DNA from: Longimicrobiales bacterium
GTDB lineage: Bacteria > Gemmatimonadota > Gemmatimonadetes > Longimicrobiales > Gaopeijiaceae
Assembly (NCBI GenBank): GCA_029245345.1
Contig: JAQWPM010000015.1
Location: forward strand, 183,035 to 247,034
Direction: 5' to 3'
DNA length: 64,000 bases
Shown: positions 34,984 to 44,085 of the stretch, in pieces
How the letters are laid out: every line of letters starts with the position of its first letter
Position numbering within the stretch: position 1 is the first letter of the stretch
Made by a program: the position numbers and the translations under genes
Notes under the pieces: generated by a model
What the model saw: the letters and a program-made list of their open reading frames with translations, nothing else
The model's database searches: none
Told to the model about the DNA's origin: nothing

Positions 34984-35741
34984 CCGTCGCTCGCAGAAAG
35001 CGGGCTGCCAGAGAGCACCGGATTGTTTTCCTCTTGAGCCACGAGTGTCGAAGCGCGGAACAGGGACTCGACGGTTCCGGCATCGGTCCACCATCCATCT
35101 ACCATGTAGTGGCTCAGCGCGCCACGCTTGAGGTAAGCATTATTCACATCGGTGATCTCAAGCTCCCCGCGCTTCGACGGTTCAAGCCCTGAGATGATGT
35201 CAAACACGGAGGGGTCGTAGAAATAACAACCTGTGACCGCCAACTTCCCCGACGGAACAGATGGCTTTTCAATGATCTCGACGATGCGTTCGTCTTCCAT
35301 CCGGGCCACGCCGAAGCGCTCGGGATCCGGCACCTGTTTCAGGAGCACCATGGCTCCGTCAGGCTTCTCTCGGAATGCCTCGACCGCGCTCCGGATCGGA
35401 TGCTGGAAGATGTTGTCACCGAGAACAACGGCCAGCGGCTCGCCGGCGGCGAAGTGTCGGGCAAGTCCCAGCGCCTGTGCGATCCCTCCCTCTTCTTCCT
35501 GGTAGGCATAACGCAGGTCTCTTAGGCCGAACTCGCGTCCGTTCCGAAGGAGTCGAAGAAAGTCCCCAGCGCTCCCACCACCCGTCACGATAAGGACGTC
35601 CTCGATGCCAGCATAAGCCAACTGCTGGAGCGGATAATAGATCATCGGCCGATCGTAGACCGGCAGCAGGTGCTTGTTCGTGATGCGCGTCATAGGGAGG
35701 AGGCGCGTGCCTAGTCCACCAGCCAGAATAACACCCTTCAC
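34980..35741 (-). CDS. rmlA: glucose-1-phosphate thymidylyltransferase
   Basis: A 253-residue enzyme making dTDP-glucose from dTTP and glucose-1-phosphate. The GTG at 35741 gives VKGVILAGGLGTRLLPMTRI, the family start, and shares GTGA with rmlD. The frame continues to 35807 without support. Further marks: NKHLLPVYDRPMIYYPLQQL, VLGDNIFQ and IVEIIEKPSVPSGKLAVTGC. At about 250 residues it is the short form of RmlA, lacking about 40 C-terminal residues of the allosteric-site region of the Pseudomonas enzyme. Confidence 0.95.
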   Translation of the reverse strand: MKGVILAGGLGTRLLPMTRITNKHLLPVYDRPMIYYPLQQLAYAGIEDVLIVTGGGSAGDFLRLLRNGREFGLRDLRYAYQEEEGGIAQALGLARHFAAGEPLAVVLGDNIFQHPIRSAVEAFREKPDGAMVLLKQVPDPERFGVARMEDERIVEIIEKPSVPSGKLAVTGCYFYDPSVFDIISGLEPSKRGELEITDVNNAYLKRGALSHYMVDGWWTDAGTVESLFRASTLVAQEENNPVLSGSPLSASDG

Positions 35742-36580
35742 ACTCTTGCCTCCTTGAGAAAACCCGCGAGGGCGCGCTTCCAATGCGGCAGATCCCTTCC
35801 TAGGCACATCTCCGTACCTGCTATGTCAAGCGCCGAGAAGGCCGGACGGGCCGCTACAGCCCCCCAGTCGGTCGTGGAGACACGTGCGGGGGCGGTGTAC
35901 CCCTTCAACCTGAGTGCCTCGCTCGCCAAGTCGTGCCAGCTGGCGACCCCAGAATTGGCAGCATGGAACACGCCCGTGACTCCCAGCTCCATCAAGCCCG
36001 CTAGAGTTTCAGCAAGGTCAGCGGTCCAGGTCGGCCCGCCGAATTGGTCATCGACAACTCGGAGTTCACCACCCTCACCCGCAAGGCGAAGCACCGTCGA
36101 AACAAAGTTCCTACCCCCGCTCCCAAAGAGCCACCCGGATCGGACAACAAGTGAATTCCGAGCGTGCTCAAGAGTCACGAGTTCACCTGCCCGTTTCGAT
36201 GCGCCATACACTGAAAGAGGGTTGGTTGGATCATCAGGGAGGTAGGGCGTGCCCTTGGCCCCATCGAAGACGAAATCTGTACTGACATAGACCATTCGGG
36301 CCCCCACACCCGTCGACGCGATTGCTACGTTTTGTGTACCGTCCACGTTAACCTGATTCGCAATCTCTGGTTCTTCTTCGGCTCGATCCACGGCTGTGTA
36401 GGCCGCGCAATGCAGCACAACGTCGGGCTTGATGGTGGAGAGCGTGAGTTCGACAGCCTCCGGGTCCGTTACGTCCAGTGACGACCTCGGATAGGCGTCG
36501 ACTTGCCATCCTCGCCTCTCGCATACAGTGCACAGATCTTTCGCAAGCATGCCGCCGGCACCGGTGATGAATACCTTCAT
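35738..36580 (-). CDS. rmlD: dTDP-4-dehydrorhamnose reductase
   Basis: A 280-residue NADPH-dependent reductase for the last step to dTDP-L-rhamnose. Seen: VFITGAGGMLAKDLCTVCER at the N-terminus, HCAAYTAVDRAEEEPEIANQ, VYVSTDFVFDGAKGTPYLPD, and the catalytic YGASKRAGE. It starts ATG at 36580, only 26 bases from the divergent rmlC start, so promoters for at least one side must lie inside coding sequence. Downstream it overlaps rmlA by four bases. Confidence 0.95.
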   Translation of the reverse strand: MKVFITGAGGMLAKDLCTVCERRGWQVDAYPRSSLDVTDPEAVELTLSTIKPDVVLHCAAYTAVDRAEEEPEIANQVNVDGTQNVAIASTGVGARMVYVSTDFVFDGAKGTPYLPDDPTNPLSVYGASKRAGELVTLEHARNSLVVRSGWLFGSGGRNFVSTVLRLAGEGGELRVVDDQFGGPTWTADLAETLAGLMELGVTGVFHAANSGVASWHDLASEALRLKGYTAPARVSTTDWGAVAARPAFSALDIAGTEMCLGRDLPHWKRALAGFLKEARV

Positions 36581-36606
36581 TCAGTCCCCTTACTGACGCA
36601 GACGCC

Positions 36607-37155
36607 ATGGCCTTCCGCTTCTCCGCCCTCACCATTCCCGACGTGTTGCTCGTCGAAACCGATCGACATACGGATCATCGGGGCTACTTCGAAGAGACGT
36701 TCCAAGTGGAGGTCTTCACGAAACGGCTGGGTGTGACGTTCGTGCAGGACAACCTGGCGCACTCCCGCCATAACGTCCTCCGCGGTATCCACTTTCAGAC
36801 CGACGCTGCCGCCCAGGGCAAACTCGTCCGAGCAATTCACGGCAGCGTCTTCGATGTTGCTGTGGATCTCCGACGGAGCTCGCCGACGTTCGGACGATGG
36901 GTTGGCGCCACTCTGTCTGACGAGAACGGGCATCAACTGTGGATTCCTCCGGGCTTTGGCCATGGGTACCTCGTGCTCAGCGACGCCGCAGATGTCGCCT
37001 ACAAAGTCACGGCCGGCTACGCCCCGGCCTCCGACTCCGGCATCCGCTGGAACGACCCCACCCTGAGTATCGACTGGCCCAAAGTAGATCCGGTCCTGTC
37101 TGAGAAGGACATGGCGCTCCCCCTGCTCACACCCGACCTGCTGCTCTTTCCCTAG
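36607..37155 (+). CDS. rmlC: dTDP-4-dehydrorhamnose 3,5-epimerase
   Basis: A 182-residue cupin epimerase of the rhamnose pathway. Motifs: VLLVETDRHTDHRGYFEETF, VQDNLAHSRHNVLRGIHFQT (catalytic His), GSVFDVAVDLRRSSPTFGRW and LWIPPGFGHGYLVLSD. It is on the opposite strand from rmlDAB and starts at ATG 36607. It ends 12 bases before the convergent UDP-sugar dehydrogenase gene. With rmlD, rmlA and rmlB it completes dTDP-L-rhamnose synthesis. Confidence 0.95.
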   Translation: MAFRFSALTIPDVLLVETDRHTDHRGYFEETFQVEVFTKRLGVTFVQDNLAHSRHNVLRGIHFQTDAAAQGKLVRAIHGSVFDVAVDLRRSSPTFGRWVGATLSDENGHQLWIPPGFGHGYLVLSDAADVAYKVTAGYAPASDSGIRWNDPTLSIDWPKVDPVLSEKDMALPLLTPDLLLFP

Positions 37156-37167
37156 CGCCAGAATCCT

Positions 37168-38472
37168 CTACCCCTTTACGATCCACGCACCCGCTGCATC
37201 GCCACCCGGCACCGCTCCAGCTCCAACCGCCGCATGCCGCGCATCCACCAATGCGGTCGATAGCTTCACGATCCGTGCGTAATCGAAATCTGTGTGGTCT
37301 GTGAGAATCACGACCGCGTCCGCTCCCGACAGCAGTTCATCGGTCAGCTCCTGCGACTCGTGCACGTTCCCGTCTTCGCGCCACTCAGGCACGTAGGGGT
37401 CATGGTACACGACCGAGGCCCCGTCCCCCTCGAGAAGCTTCAGCACGTCCAGCGCGGGCGATTCACGTACGTCATCAATATCGCGCTTATAGGCGATCCC
37501 CAGCAGCAAGACCTTCGACCCGTTCGCGGGTCGCTTCTTCCGGTTCAGCACTTCTCGAACCTTGTCCACGACAAAGACCGGCATTTCCGCATTGATCTCG
37601 GACGCGAGATCGATGAAGCGCGTCTTGTAATTCAGCGTCCGCATCTTCCAGGACAGGTAGTGCGGGTCGACCGGAATGCAGTGGCCGCCTAGGCCCGGAC
37701 CCGGCGTGAACTTCATGAAGCCGAAGGGCTTCGTGGCCGCAGCGTCGATGACCTCCCACACGTCGACGTTCAGGCGATCCGCGATGAGCGCGACTTCATT
37801 CACCAGCCCGATGTTCACCGCTCTGAACGTGTTCTCGAGAATCTTCGTGAGCTCGGCAGCCTCAGTAGACGACACCCGGACAACGACATCGATGAACCGC
37901 TCGTAGAACTTCGCACCGGCATCCGAGCACGCCTGCGTGACGCCACCAATGACCTTGGGTGTGTTCTTCGTCGTCCATGTCTCGTTCCCGGGATCTACGC
38001 GCTCGGGGGAGAAGCAGAGGTGGAAGTCCTTCCCTGCCACAAGCCCGGTCTTCTCGAGTCGGGGCTGCATGATGTCACGCGTCGTACCGGGGTACGTGGT
38101 GGACTCCAGCACGATGAGCTGGCCAGGACGCAGAGCAGCCGCCACGGCTTCAGACGCTGCGATGACGTACGAAACGTCCGGGTCCCGTGTCTTCGACAGC
38201 GGCGTCGGCACACAAATGGAGATGGCGTCACACTCTGCAAGCCGACTCATGTCCGTGGTGGCTTCGAGTTTCCCGGCGGAAACAAGGTCGCCCACCTGAG
38301 CATCGGTCAGATCCTGGATGTGCGACCGGCCGGCATTCACGCCGTCCACGACACCTTGATTGACATCAAAGCCGATGACCCTGAGGTCACCGCTGCTGGC
38401 CGACTCGACGGAAAGCGGGAGGCCTACATAACCAAGGCCGATCACACCGAACGTAGCGATATCCGAACTCAT
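37168..38472 (-). CDS. UDP-HexNAc/UDP-sugar 6-dehydrogenase (WbpA/WecC type)
   Basis: A 434-residue NAD-dependent dehydrogenase oxidising C6 of a UDP-sugar to a uronic acid. Motifs: FGVIGLGYVGLPLSVESASS at the N-terminus, ICVPTPLSKTRDPDVSYV, LESTTYPGTT, FSPERVDPGN, ELTKILENTFRAVNIGLVNE, and the catalytic-cysteine segment PGPGLGGHCIPVDPHYLSWK. The PTPLxxxRDPD and GLGGHCIPVDPHYL phrases are those of the UDP-N-acetylhexosamine group (WbpA, TviB) rather than plain UDP-glucose dehydrogenase. It gives the locus an acidic HexNAc uronic acid. The C-terminal Ala/Gly-rich tail (AVGAGAVPGGDAAGA) is not conserved. Confidence 0.92.
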   Translation of the reverse strand: MSSDIATFGVIGLGYVGLPLSVESASSGDLRVIGFDVNQGVVDGVNAGRSHIQDLTDAQVGDLVSAGKLEATTDMSRLAECDAISICVPTPLSKTRDPDVSYVIAASEAVAAALRPGQLIVLESTTYPGTTRDIMQPRLEKTGLVAGKDFHLCFSPERVDPGNETWTTKNTPKVIGGVTQACSDAGAKFYERFIDVVVRVSSTEAAELTKILENTFRAVNIGLVNEVALIADRLNVDVWEVIDAAATKPFGFMKFTPGPGLGGHCIPVDPHYLSWKMRTLNYKTRFIDLASEINAEMPVFVVDKVREVLNRKKRPANGSKVLLLGIAYKRDIDDVRESPALDVLKLLEGDGASVVYHDPYVPEWREDGNVHESQELTDELLSGADAVVILTDHTDFDYARIVKLSTALVDARHAAVGAGAVPGGDAAGAWIVKG

Positions 38473-38523
38473 ATTAGTTGGGGCTGGAGGATCCGTGTGC
38501 CGCGACTCAACGGGTCGGGGCAG

Positions 38524-40398
38524 CTAAGTATAAAACGGGGCGACTACGCCTCGCTGCCCCCCATGCCGCACCGGCTCGACCGACACCTGATACGAATAGA
38601 CGTCGACCCCCCCGTAGTTCTCGAGATGGGACTGCAGATGAGGGTGTCCCTCCCCGCCCCGCCCCACCAGCAGCACGGTCGCGGATCCTGTTTCCGACAA
38701 CGCGTGCCGAAGCGCTGCGGAGCCACCGAACAGCGGCAGCGCCCCCGAGCGCGTCCGCGCGGTACCGAGGCTCGGGTCGGCAATAGCGACAGCCCTGAGC
38801 TTCGGCTCTTTGATGAGCGCCAGCTGGCTGACCACAGACTTGGCGTGTTTCTCGTCGGACAGAATCACCACCGGGAGTCCGTCCTCCGAGAGGTGAGCAG
38901 CCGTGCCCTGGATCATCCGGAACGTGAGTCGGCCTCCCGTCGTGAGGAGCATACACACGAACAGATCAATCGCGATCACGCCGCGGGAAAGCCCCTCGCG
39001 GTCAAGCAGGAACAAGAAGCCGGCGGCCAAGAGTGTGGCAAACACGTTGGCGCGCACCATTCTCAAGCCGTCGTAGAGGCCCATGCTCGTCCAACGCATG
39101 TCGTAGATCCCTGCGAACACCATGCCGACCAGCTTGATGCCGACGAAGATCAGGATCGTGCGCTGGAAGTACGGCATCTCTGCACCGAGCTCGGCGGGGG
39201 CCCACCGAAGCAGATAAGCCGAGTAGTACGCAAGCGAGATCCACACACCGTCAAGGGCGAGCGCGAGCACGGGGTAGCGAGTCTGACGGTCAATGAGCCA
39301 GCGGTATGCGGACTGTCCTTCGGCGTCCTCACCTTCGAGCGACTGAAGGCGAATGGCCATGAGGTACGCACCGGTCAGCGCGAGCATCATGATGAGGATG
39401 CCACCCAGAACGAGGGCCGTTCCTCGTTCCGCCTGACGCAACAGAATGCCGACGGCGCCACCTAACGCTGCCAGCGCCCACAACAGCCACGCAGTCTGTT
39501 TCTCGGGGAGACCCATGGCCACGAAACGATGCGACGTGTGGTCCTTGCCTCCCAGGCTCACGGGACGACCCTCGAGGAGCCGACCGATCGTGACGAGTGT
39601 TGTGTCCAGAATCGGGACCCCGAGAATAAGCACCGGGGCGGCCATGACGGCCGCGAGACTACGGGTACCACCGGGCGCGGGAGCGAGCGCGAGTCCGGCA
39701 AGTGACAAACCCACGAAGAGTGAGCCCGAGTCTCCCATGAAGATGCGCGCGGGTGGGTAGTTGTGCGCCAGGAAGCCCGCCAGCGACATCGCGAGTGCAA
39801 AGGCGAACATGGCCAGCGGAAATTGGCCCTCAAGCGCGAAGATGATCGCCAGATAACCGGCCGCGATGCCAGCCACCCCGCTGGCGACCCCATCCATGTT
39901 GTCCAGCAGGTTGACCGCGTTGGTGATGCCGATGAACCAAAACATCGAGATCACCGCGTCGACCGCATAGATGCCGGTGATCCACAGGCCGATACCAGAC
40001 ATCAGAAGGATTGATGCCGCCACGAGTTGCCACACGAGTTTCGTGCCCGGCGGGACCGCCAGGAAGTCATCCACGAGACCGAGGATGAACGCGACTGTGG
40101 CTGCAACCAGGAGGCCGATCCACGGCGCAACCGGAACCACCGCGGTCGGTAATGCATGAATACCGAACTGCCGAGTCGTGTTTGGGTCGAGCCAGTAGCC
40201 GACGCTGATGGCAACACCGAAGCCCGCGAAAATCGCGATGCCCCCAATGGCCGGCGTTGGGCGCTTATGCCAACGGTCAGCCTACACCTTACGGACCAGG
40301 CCGTTATTGATGGCGGCAGCACGGACCGCGGGTGTGAAAACAGCGGTTAACACCAGGGCTAGACCGCCGACGACACCGGCAAAGAGGATCGGACTCAT
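38524..40398 (-). pseudogene. WecA/MraY-like transferase with C-terminal membrane-Rossmann extension; in-frame TAG
   Basis: From the ATG at 40398 the frame reads SPILFAGVVGGLALVLTAVF, then NNGLVRKV, then TAG (40282-40284, codon 39), then ADRWHKRPTPAIGGIAIFAG without loss of frame, to a normal stop at 38524. The sequence round the TAG is the well-known substrate loop of polytopic phosphoglycosyl transferases, so the codon interrupts a real gene of 623 residues. Later motifs are intact: GLVDDFLAVPPGTK, NLLDNMDGVASG, FMGDSGSLFVGLSL, HTSHRFVAMG. After about residue 400 there are further TM helices and a Rossmann-like part (LPVVILSDEKHAKSVVSQLA), resembling the N-terminal half of PglF/WbpM proteins. 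A restart at the GTG at 40140 would lose the first helices and loop. Mutation, readthrough and sequencing error are all possible. Confidence 0.82.
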
Positions 40399-40468
40399 GA
40401 AAAGAACTTAGTGTAGCGCGACCTGCGCTCGCGAGTGGGAGCTCACTGAGGCCCGCCGAAGCCCGGCG

Positions 40469-42091
40469 CTAAAAGATGCTCCAGACTCTCACTAGCGCCG
40501 CGAAATTGGTTCGGTTCACACCCGAGATATGGCCAAATCCCGAGACTCGCTCCGGGCCGGACAGAAATTCCAGTCCTGACCTGCTCCCCAGTTGCCGGCG
40601 AACAGAGAGCATGAGTCGAAGACGGGTCTCTCGGGGGAGAATCTCGGATCGAGAGATATCCCGATCCGGCGGAGGCGCCTGATCGTATGCGTCGATACCT
40701 CGATGTTCCCAAGTCGCTTCGACTCCGGCCCGAAAGCCGCGCGCCACGTCGCGAAACACGTAGCGACCGACGACTCGACGGCCGTCCGGCCCAAGGGAAG
40801 ACCCTAAAGGAAAACCATCGACCGAGTGGCCGTCCACGAAGGTGTGGTGACGGTACATCAACGCGCCAGCTCTTTCTCCCTCGATGTAGAGTCCATGTCG
40901 CCCCGCCACTCCGAGCCGCGGCAGCCCGATGGCCAAACGGTATCCACTCGTGATGGTGAGCACATCGTTCATGCGCTCGTGATCGAAATCTTCCAGCGCG
41001 ATTTCGCCCGCTACTTCGACCGGAACCCCTGCATCGAATCGAACCAAGGCATCGAGCCCCATCCGCTTGTCTGAGAAGGTGTAGACGGCGTTCCGCCGGA
41101 ACAGATCCCACACGACAGACAGATCCTTGATGCGCTCAGAAATACTGCCCGTTGGTGCGCCCTCTCCAAACTGCTTGTTGGCCAGCGTAAGTCCGAAGCG
41201 GATGGCGGGATGGGGCCGGCTCGTAATCGCGAATCCAAACAAACCCGTGTTGGGGAAGTGGGCCCGTTCGCCTGTATCCGCAGCGGTGAACGCCCATTCA
41301 ACGTCGCCCAGGAGATAGACCACCGAGGGCCGATCGGACCCGACCCGGACGAGATTCATGGGCGGACCCTCCCGAGACAAGAGGAGCGACGTCCCTCCGT
41401 ACGTGTTGTGCCACCAGGAGTCGCGACCGGCCTGGAGGGCCACGCGGCCCAGCCTAACGCGTAGGTAGAACGACTCGATTTCACTGCCCATGCGGACTGG
41501 CTCGAGTCCGGTGGACTCCCCTGCACTCCAACGGGCCCCCAGCCCAATCGCAGCACGTCCCCCCAGAGGAACCGTGATACGCGCCGCCGTGGCCACAGTC
41601 GCTCGGTCGCCATACGCCCGTCCCCCGCGGGCACCCCACAGCGGGTTCACAGAGGCCTGATATCCCCCTAAGAAGATCGTCGGCGTCGCGCGGGCCGGAC
41701 TCTCCCCTCCGCCAGCTTCCACCTCCACGAAGACATCTGCTCGTAAAAGAGACTGCGGACCGAATCGTCCTTCGAGTCGGTCCAGGAGCGCTGCCAACGA
41801 TACGTCGCGCGCGGGGCCCCGGGACGAGTACAGCGATCGCGCATCCTTGACCAGAAGCTCGACGCGAGCAAACGAGAGCGGCCGGAGCGCGGACAAACCC
41901 CGCGGAACCAGGCCCGCCGCGTCGAGCACGGACAGGTCCTCATAGACCGGGTCGAGCGGAGCCAAGGTCCCGGCACGTTGAGCATGTAGGTCCGGTGCCC
42001 TAGCGAGGGCGAACCACGCCATCGCCAGAAAAGCCCCACAGATCCTTGCCGTCTTGGCCGACCGCCCGAGCGCGCCGAAGCGAGTCGACAT
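40469..42091 (-). CDS. third Wzi-like capsule assembly outer-membrane protein
   Basis: A 540-residue outer-membrane protein of the capsule-assembly type. The ATG at 42091 overlaps the stop of the CysQ-like gene (TAATG). A signal peptide is visible (ICGAFLAMAWFALARAPDLH, cut near AQR). The N-terminal helical region (YEDLSVLDAAGLVPRGLSAL) and the ARVELLVKDARSLYSSRG segment match the layout of the two other Wzi-like proteins. The barrel part has DSWWHNTYGGTSLLLSREGP, parallel to the WWGPG phrase of 25887. It ends with strand-like TNFAALVRVWSIF, with a terminal Phe as is usual for outer-membrane barrels. It is more distant from the other two than they are from each other. Confidence 0.78.
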   Translation of the reverse strand: MSTRFGALGRSAKTARICGAFLAMAWFALARAPDLHAQRAGTLAPLDPVYEDLSVLDAAGLVPRGLSALRPLSFARVELLVKDARSLYSSRGPARDVSLAALLDRLEGRFGPQSLLRADVFVEVEAGGGESPARATPTIFLGGYQASVNPLWGARGGRAYGDRATVATAARITVPLGGRAAIGLGARWSAGESTGLEPVRMGSEIESFYLRVRLGRVALQAGRDSWWHNTYGGTSLLLSREGPPMNLVRVGSDRPSVVYLLGDVEWAFTAADTGERAHFPNTGLFGFAITSRPHPAIRFGLTLANKQFGEGAPTGSISERIKDLSVVWDLFRRNAVYTFSDKRMGLDALVRFDAGVPVEVAGEIALEDFDHERMNDVLTITSGYRLAIGLPRLGVAGRHGLYIEGERAGALMYRHHTFVDGHSVDGFPLGSSLGPDGRRVVGRYVFRDVARGFRAGVEATWEHRGIDAYDQAPPPDRDISRSEILPRETRLRLMLSVRRQLGSRSGLEFLSGPERVSGFGHISGVNRTNFAALVRVWSIF

Positions 42092-42873
42092 TACCCTTTT
42101 TTGCCCAAGCACGTGTCGACTAACCAAGACCGAGTCAGTTCACCTGCGGCGACAAAATTCGGAAAAAGCGGGGTCGTTTGATTGAATGAAGGCTTCGTGC
42201 CGTCTGCCAGCGTAACGGCTCCGCCCGCAGCGCAAATCAGCGCGGCACCTCCAGCGACGTCCCACTCGCTCTTGGGCACAAGCGTCCAAGTCGCATCAGC
42301 CTGCCCGGCCGCGACCAACGCCATCTTATACGCGACGGATCCACACGGCTCGACGGAGAAGGCCTCCTCGAATCGGTCCCACTCGCCCCGACGGATCTCG
42401 GATCGACTCGCAAGTACTCGAATTCCATTCCCTGGCGCCCGATCCAGAACTCGAGCAGGCTCGCCATTGAACTCGACGCCGGTCTCCAACGAGCCAATCA
42501 CCAGTTCGTTCGTCACGGGATTCAGGATTCCACCCGCGACCGGCACGCCCTTCTCGAGAAGGCCGATCGAGATACACCACTCCGGGACACCCTCAACGAA
42601 TTCCCGAGTCCCATCGATGGGGTCCACAATCCAAACTCGCTCCGACACCAGCCGGCTGTTGTCGTCTACGGACTCCTCAGACAACCAACCTTCACCGGGC
42701 ACGGGCAACATGGCTCGAAGCACCTCATCTGCCGCCAGGTCGGCTGCCGTCAGGGGATCCCCCCGTTCTTCCTTACGCTCGAACTCCACGGCCCCAGGCG
42801 TGAACGGCGAGATGGCCTCGGCTGCGGCTAGGAGCGTCGCTCGAATGCGAGCGATGTCATCATTTCTTGGCAC
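42091..42873 (-). CDS. CysQ-like 3'(2'),5'-bisphosphate nucleotidase / inositol monophosphatase family
   Basis: A 260-residue metal-dependent phosphatase. The family motifs are present: the first metal site in EERGDPLTAADLAADEVL, then LSEES, the signature WIVDPIDGTREFVEGVPEWC, and the C-terminal SEWDVAGGAALICAAGGAVT. GTG start at 42873. CysQ removes the 3' phosphate from PAP, the by-product of sulfotransfer, so a link to sulfated polymer is possible, but inositol-phosphatase-type activity is equally open. It is coupled to the Wzi-like gene downstream by one overlapping base and lies 39 bases after a glycosyltransferase gene. Confidence 0.85.
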   Translation of the reverse strand: MPRNDDIARIRATLLAAAEAISPFTPGAVEFERKEERGDPLTAADLAADEVLRAMLPVPGEGWLSEESVDDNSRLVSERVWIVDPIDGTREFVEGVPEWCISIGLLEKGVPVAGGILNPVTNELVIGSLETGVEFNGEPARVLDRAPGNGIRVLASRSEIRRGEWDRFEEAFSVEPCGSVAYKMALVAAGQADATWTLVPKSEWDVAGGAALICAAGGAVTLADGTKPSFNQTTPLFPNFVAAGELTRSWLVDTCLGKKG

Positions 42874-42912
42874 GAGCAGTCCTGAAACGAAGGAGTGAAG
42901 GCGGCTCCAAAG

Positions 42913-44085
42913 TTACTTGATCCCCACCTGGTAAAGAGCGGTCACATTGCGCGCGAGTCGATCCACCGAGAAGCGACCAGCCACCGCGCCTCGAACCTCC
43001 TCACCGGGAGCTTCCCCGGCAGCATCGATCACCGATCGGGCCCATTCCGAAACACCCGCACCCCGAGAAACGACCGTGCCCGCACCGGCCTCACCGAGCA
43101 TCTCAGCCACACCGCCCACATCCCGAGCCACCACCAGTGTCCCGCTCACGAGAGCCTCGATGACCGCTACCGGCGTGCCTTTGTCATGCGACGTCAGCAG
43201 CATGACGTCGAAGGCCGGATAGATCTCTTCCAGGTCCTGTCTCCACCCGAGCCACGTCACATTGGCATGAATGCCGAGGGCCTCCACGAGAGTCTCCAAC
43301 TCCGCTTGGCGCTCACCCGAGCCGACCACAAAAGCGCGCACCGGTGCGGGAGAAACGTTTACAAGCTCGGCCACGACATCGAAGAACAGTTCATGGTTCT
43401 TCACCGGCACCATTCGGCCCACGATACCAACCGTGATCTCCCCCTCCTGCGCTCCAAGCGCGGCTCTGGCTGCGACGCTGTCCACACCCCGGCAGACGGC
43501 AAGGAAGCGCTGGAGGTCCAAGCCCAGCGGGACCACAGAGAATTTTCTCGCGGGTGCCACGCTCAGTTCATCGGCCATTTTCTGAGCTTGCCGTCGGGTG
43601 AGCACCACGAGGCGGTCACTCAAACGACCCAACTGTTGCTCAACGAACAGAAAGAACGCCGTCTTCCAAGGGGCGAAATAGCTGCCGCCCAACACATGTC
43701 CGTGGTAGGTGTGAACCCGCACGGGCACGCCGGCCAACACGGCGGCGATTCGGCCCAGCGTTCCCGCCTTCGCCGTGTGCGTATGAACGATGTCCGGCCG
43801 GTCCCGCCTAAAGAGGCGATACAGGTGCACGAGCGTCTTGAAGTCGGCCAGCGGGTTGATGGAGCGGGCCATAGCCGGGACATAAGAAACGTCCACGCCG
43901 AGCTCGTCAGCGTAGTACGCCATGTCTCCCTCGTCTTCCTCGATCCGCCCCGCGATGAGCCGCGTCCGCCACGGGCCCTCGTTCATTGCCGCCGCGAGGT
44001 TCACGACGTGCATGGCGGAGCCACCGACGTTCAGGCGGGCAATGAGTCGGTGACTCAGGACGGGACGATCCCCGGGGCGACTCAC
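42913..44085 (-). CDS. family 4 glycosyltransferase
   Basis: A 390-residue GT-B glycosyltransferase. Acceptor half: LSHRLIARLNVGGSAMHVVN, then DIVHTHTAKAGTLGRIAAVL and RVHTYHGHVLGGSYF, typical of the FucNAc/N-acetylhexosamine-type GT4 enzymes. Donor half: VGIVGRMVPVKNHELFFDVV, FVVGSGERQAELETLVEALG and the glutamate motif SHDKGTPVAVIEALVSGTLV. The GTG start shares GTGA with the epimerase gene upstream. It likely extends the lipid-linked repeat unit. Donor unknown. Confidence 0.91.
   Translation of the reverse strand: MSRPGDRPVLSHRLIARLNVGGSAMHVVNLAAAMNEGPWRTRLIAGRIEEDEGDMAYYADELGVDVSYVPAMARSINPLADFKTLVHLYRLFRRDRPDIVHTHTAKAGTLGRIAAVLAGVPVRVHTYHGHVLGGSYFAPWKTAFFLFVEQQLGRLSDRLVVLTRRQAQKMADELSVAPARKFSVVPLGLDLQRFLAVCRGVDSVAARAALGAQEGEITVGIVGRMVPVKNHELFFDVVAELVNVSPAPVRAFVVGSGERQAELETLVEALGIHANVTWLGWRQDLEEIYPAFDVMLLTSHDKGTPVAVIEALVSGTLVVARDVGGVAEMLGEAGAGTVVSRGAGVSEWARSVIDAAGEAPGEEVRGAVAGRFSVDRLARNVTALYQVGIK

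Noticed and set aside
38020..39465. 481-codon plus-strand open frame
   Set aside because: Antisense to the UDP-sugar dehydrogenase and the WecA-like gene, with low-complexity His/Arg-rich translation typical of shadow frames.
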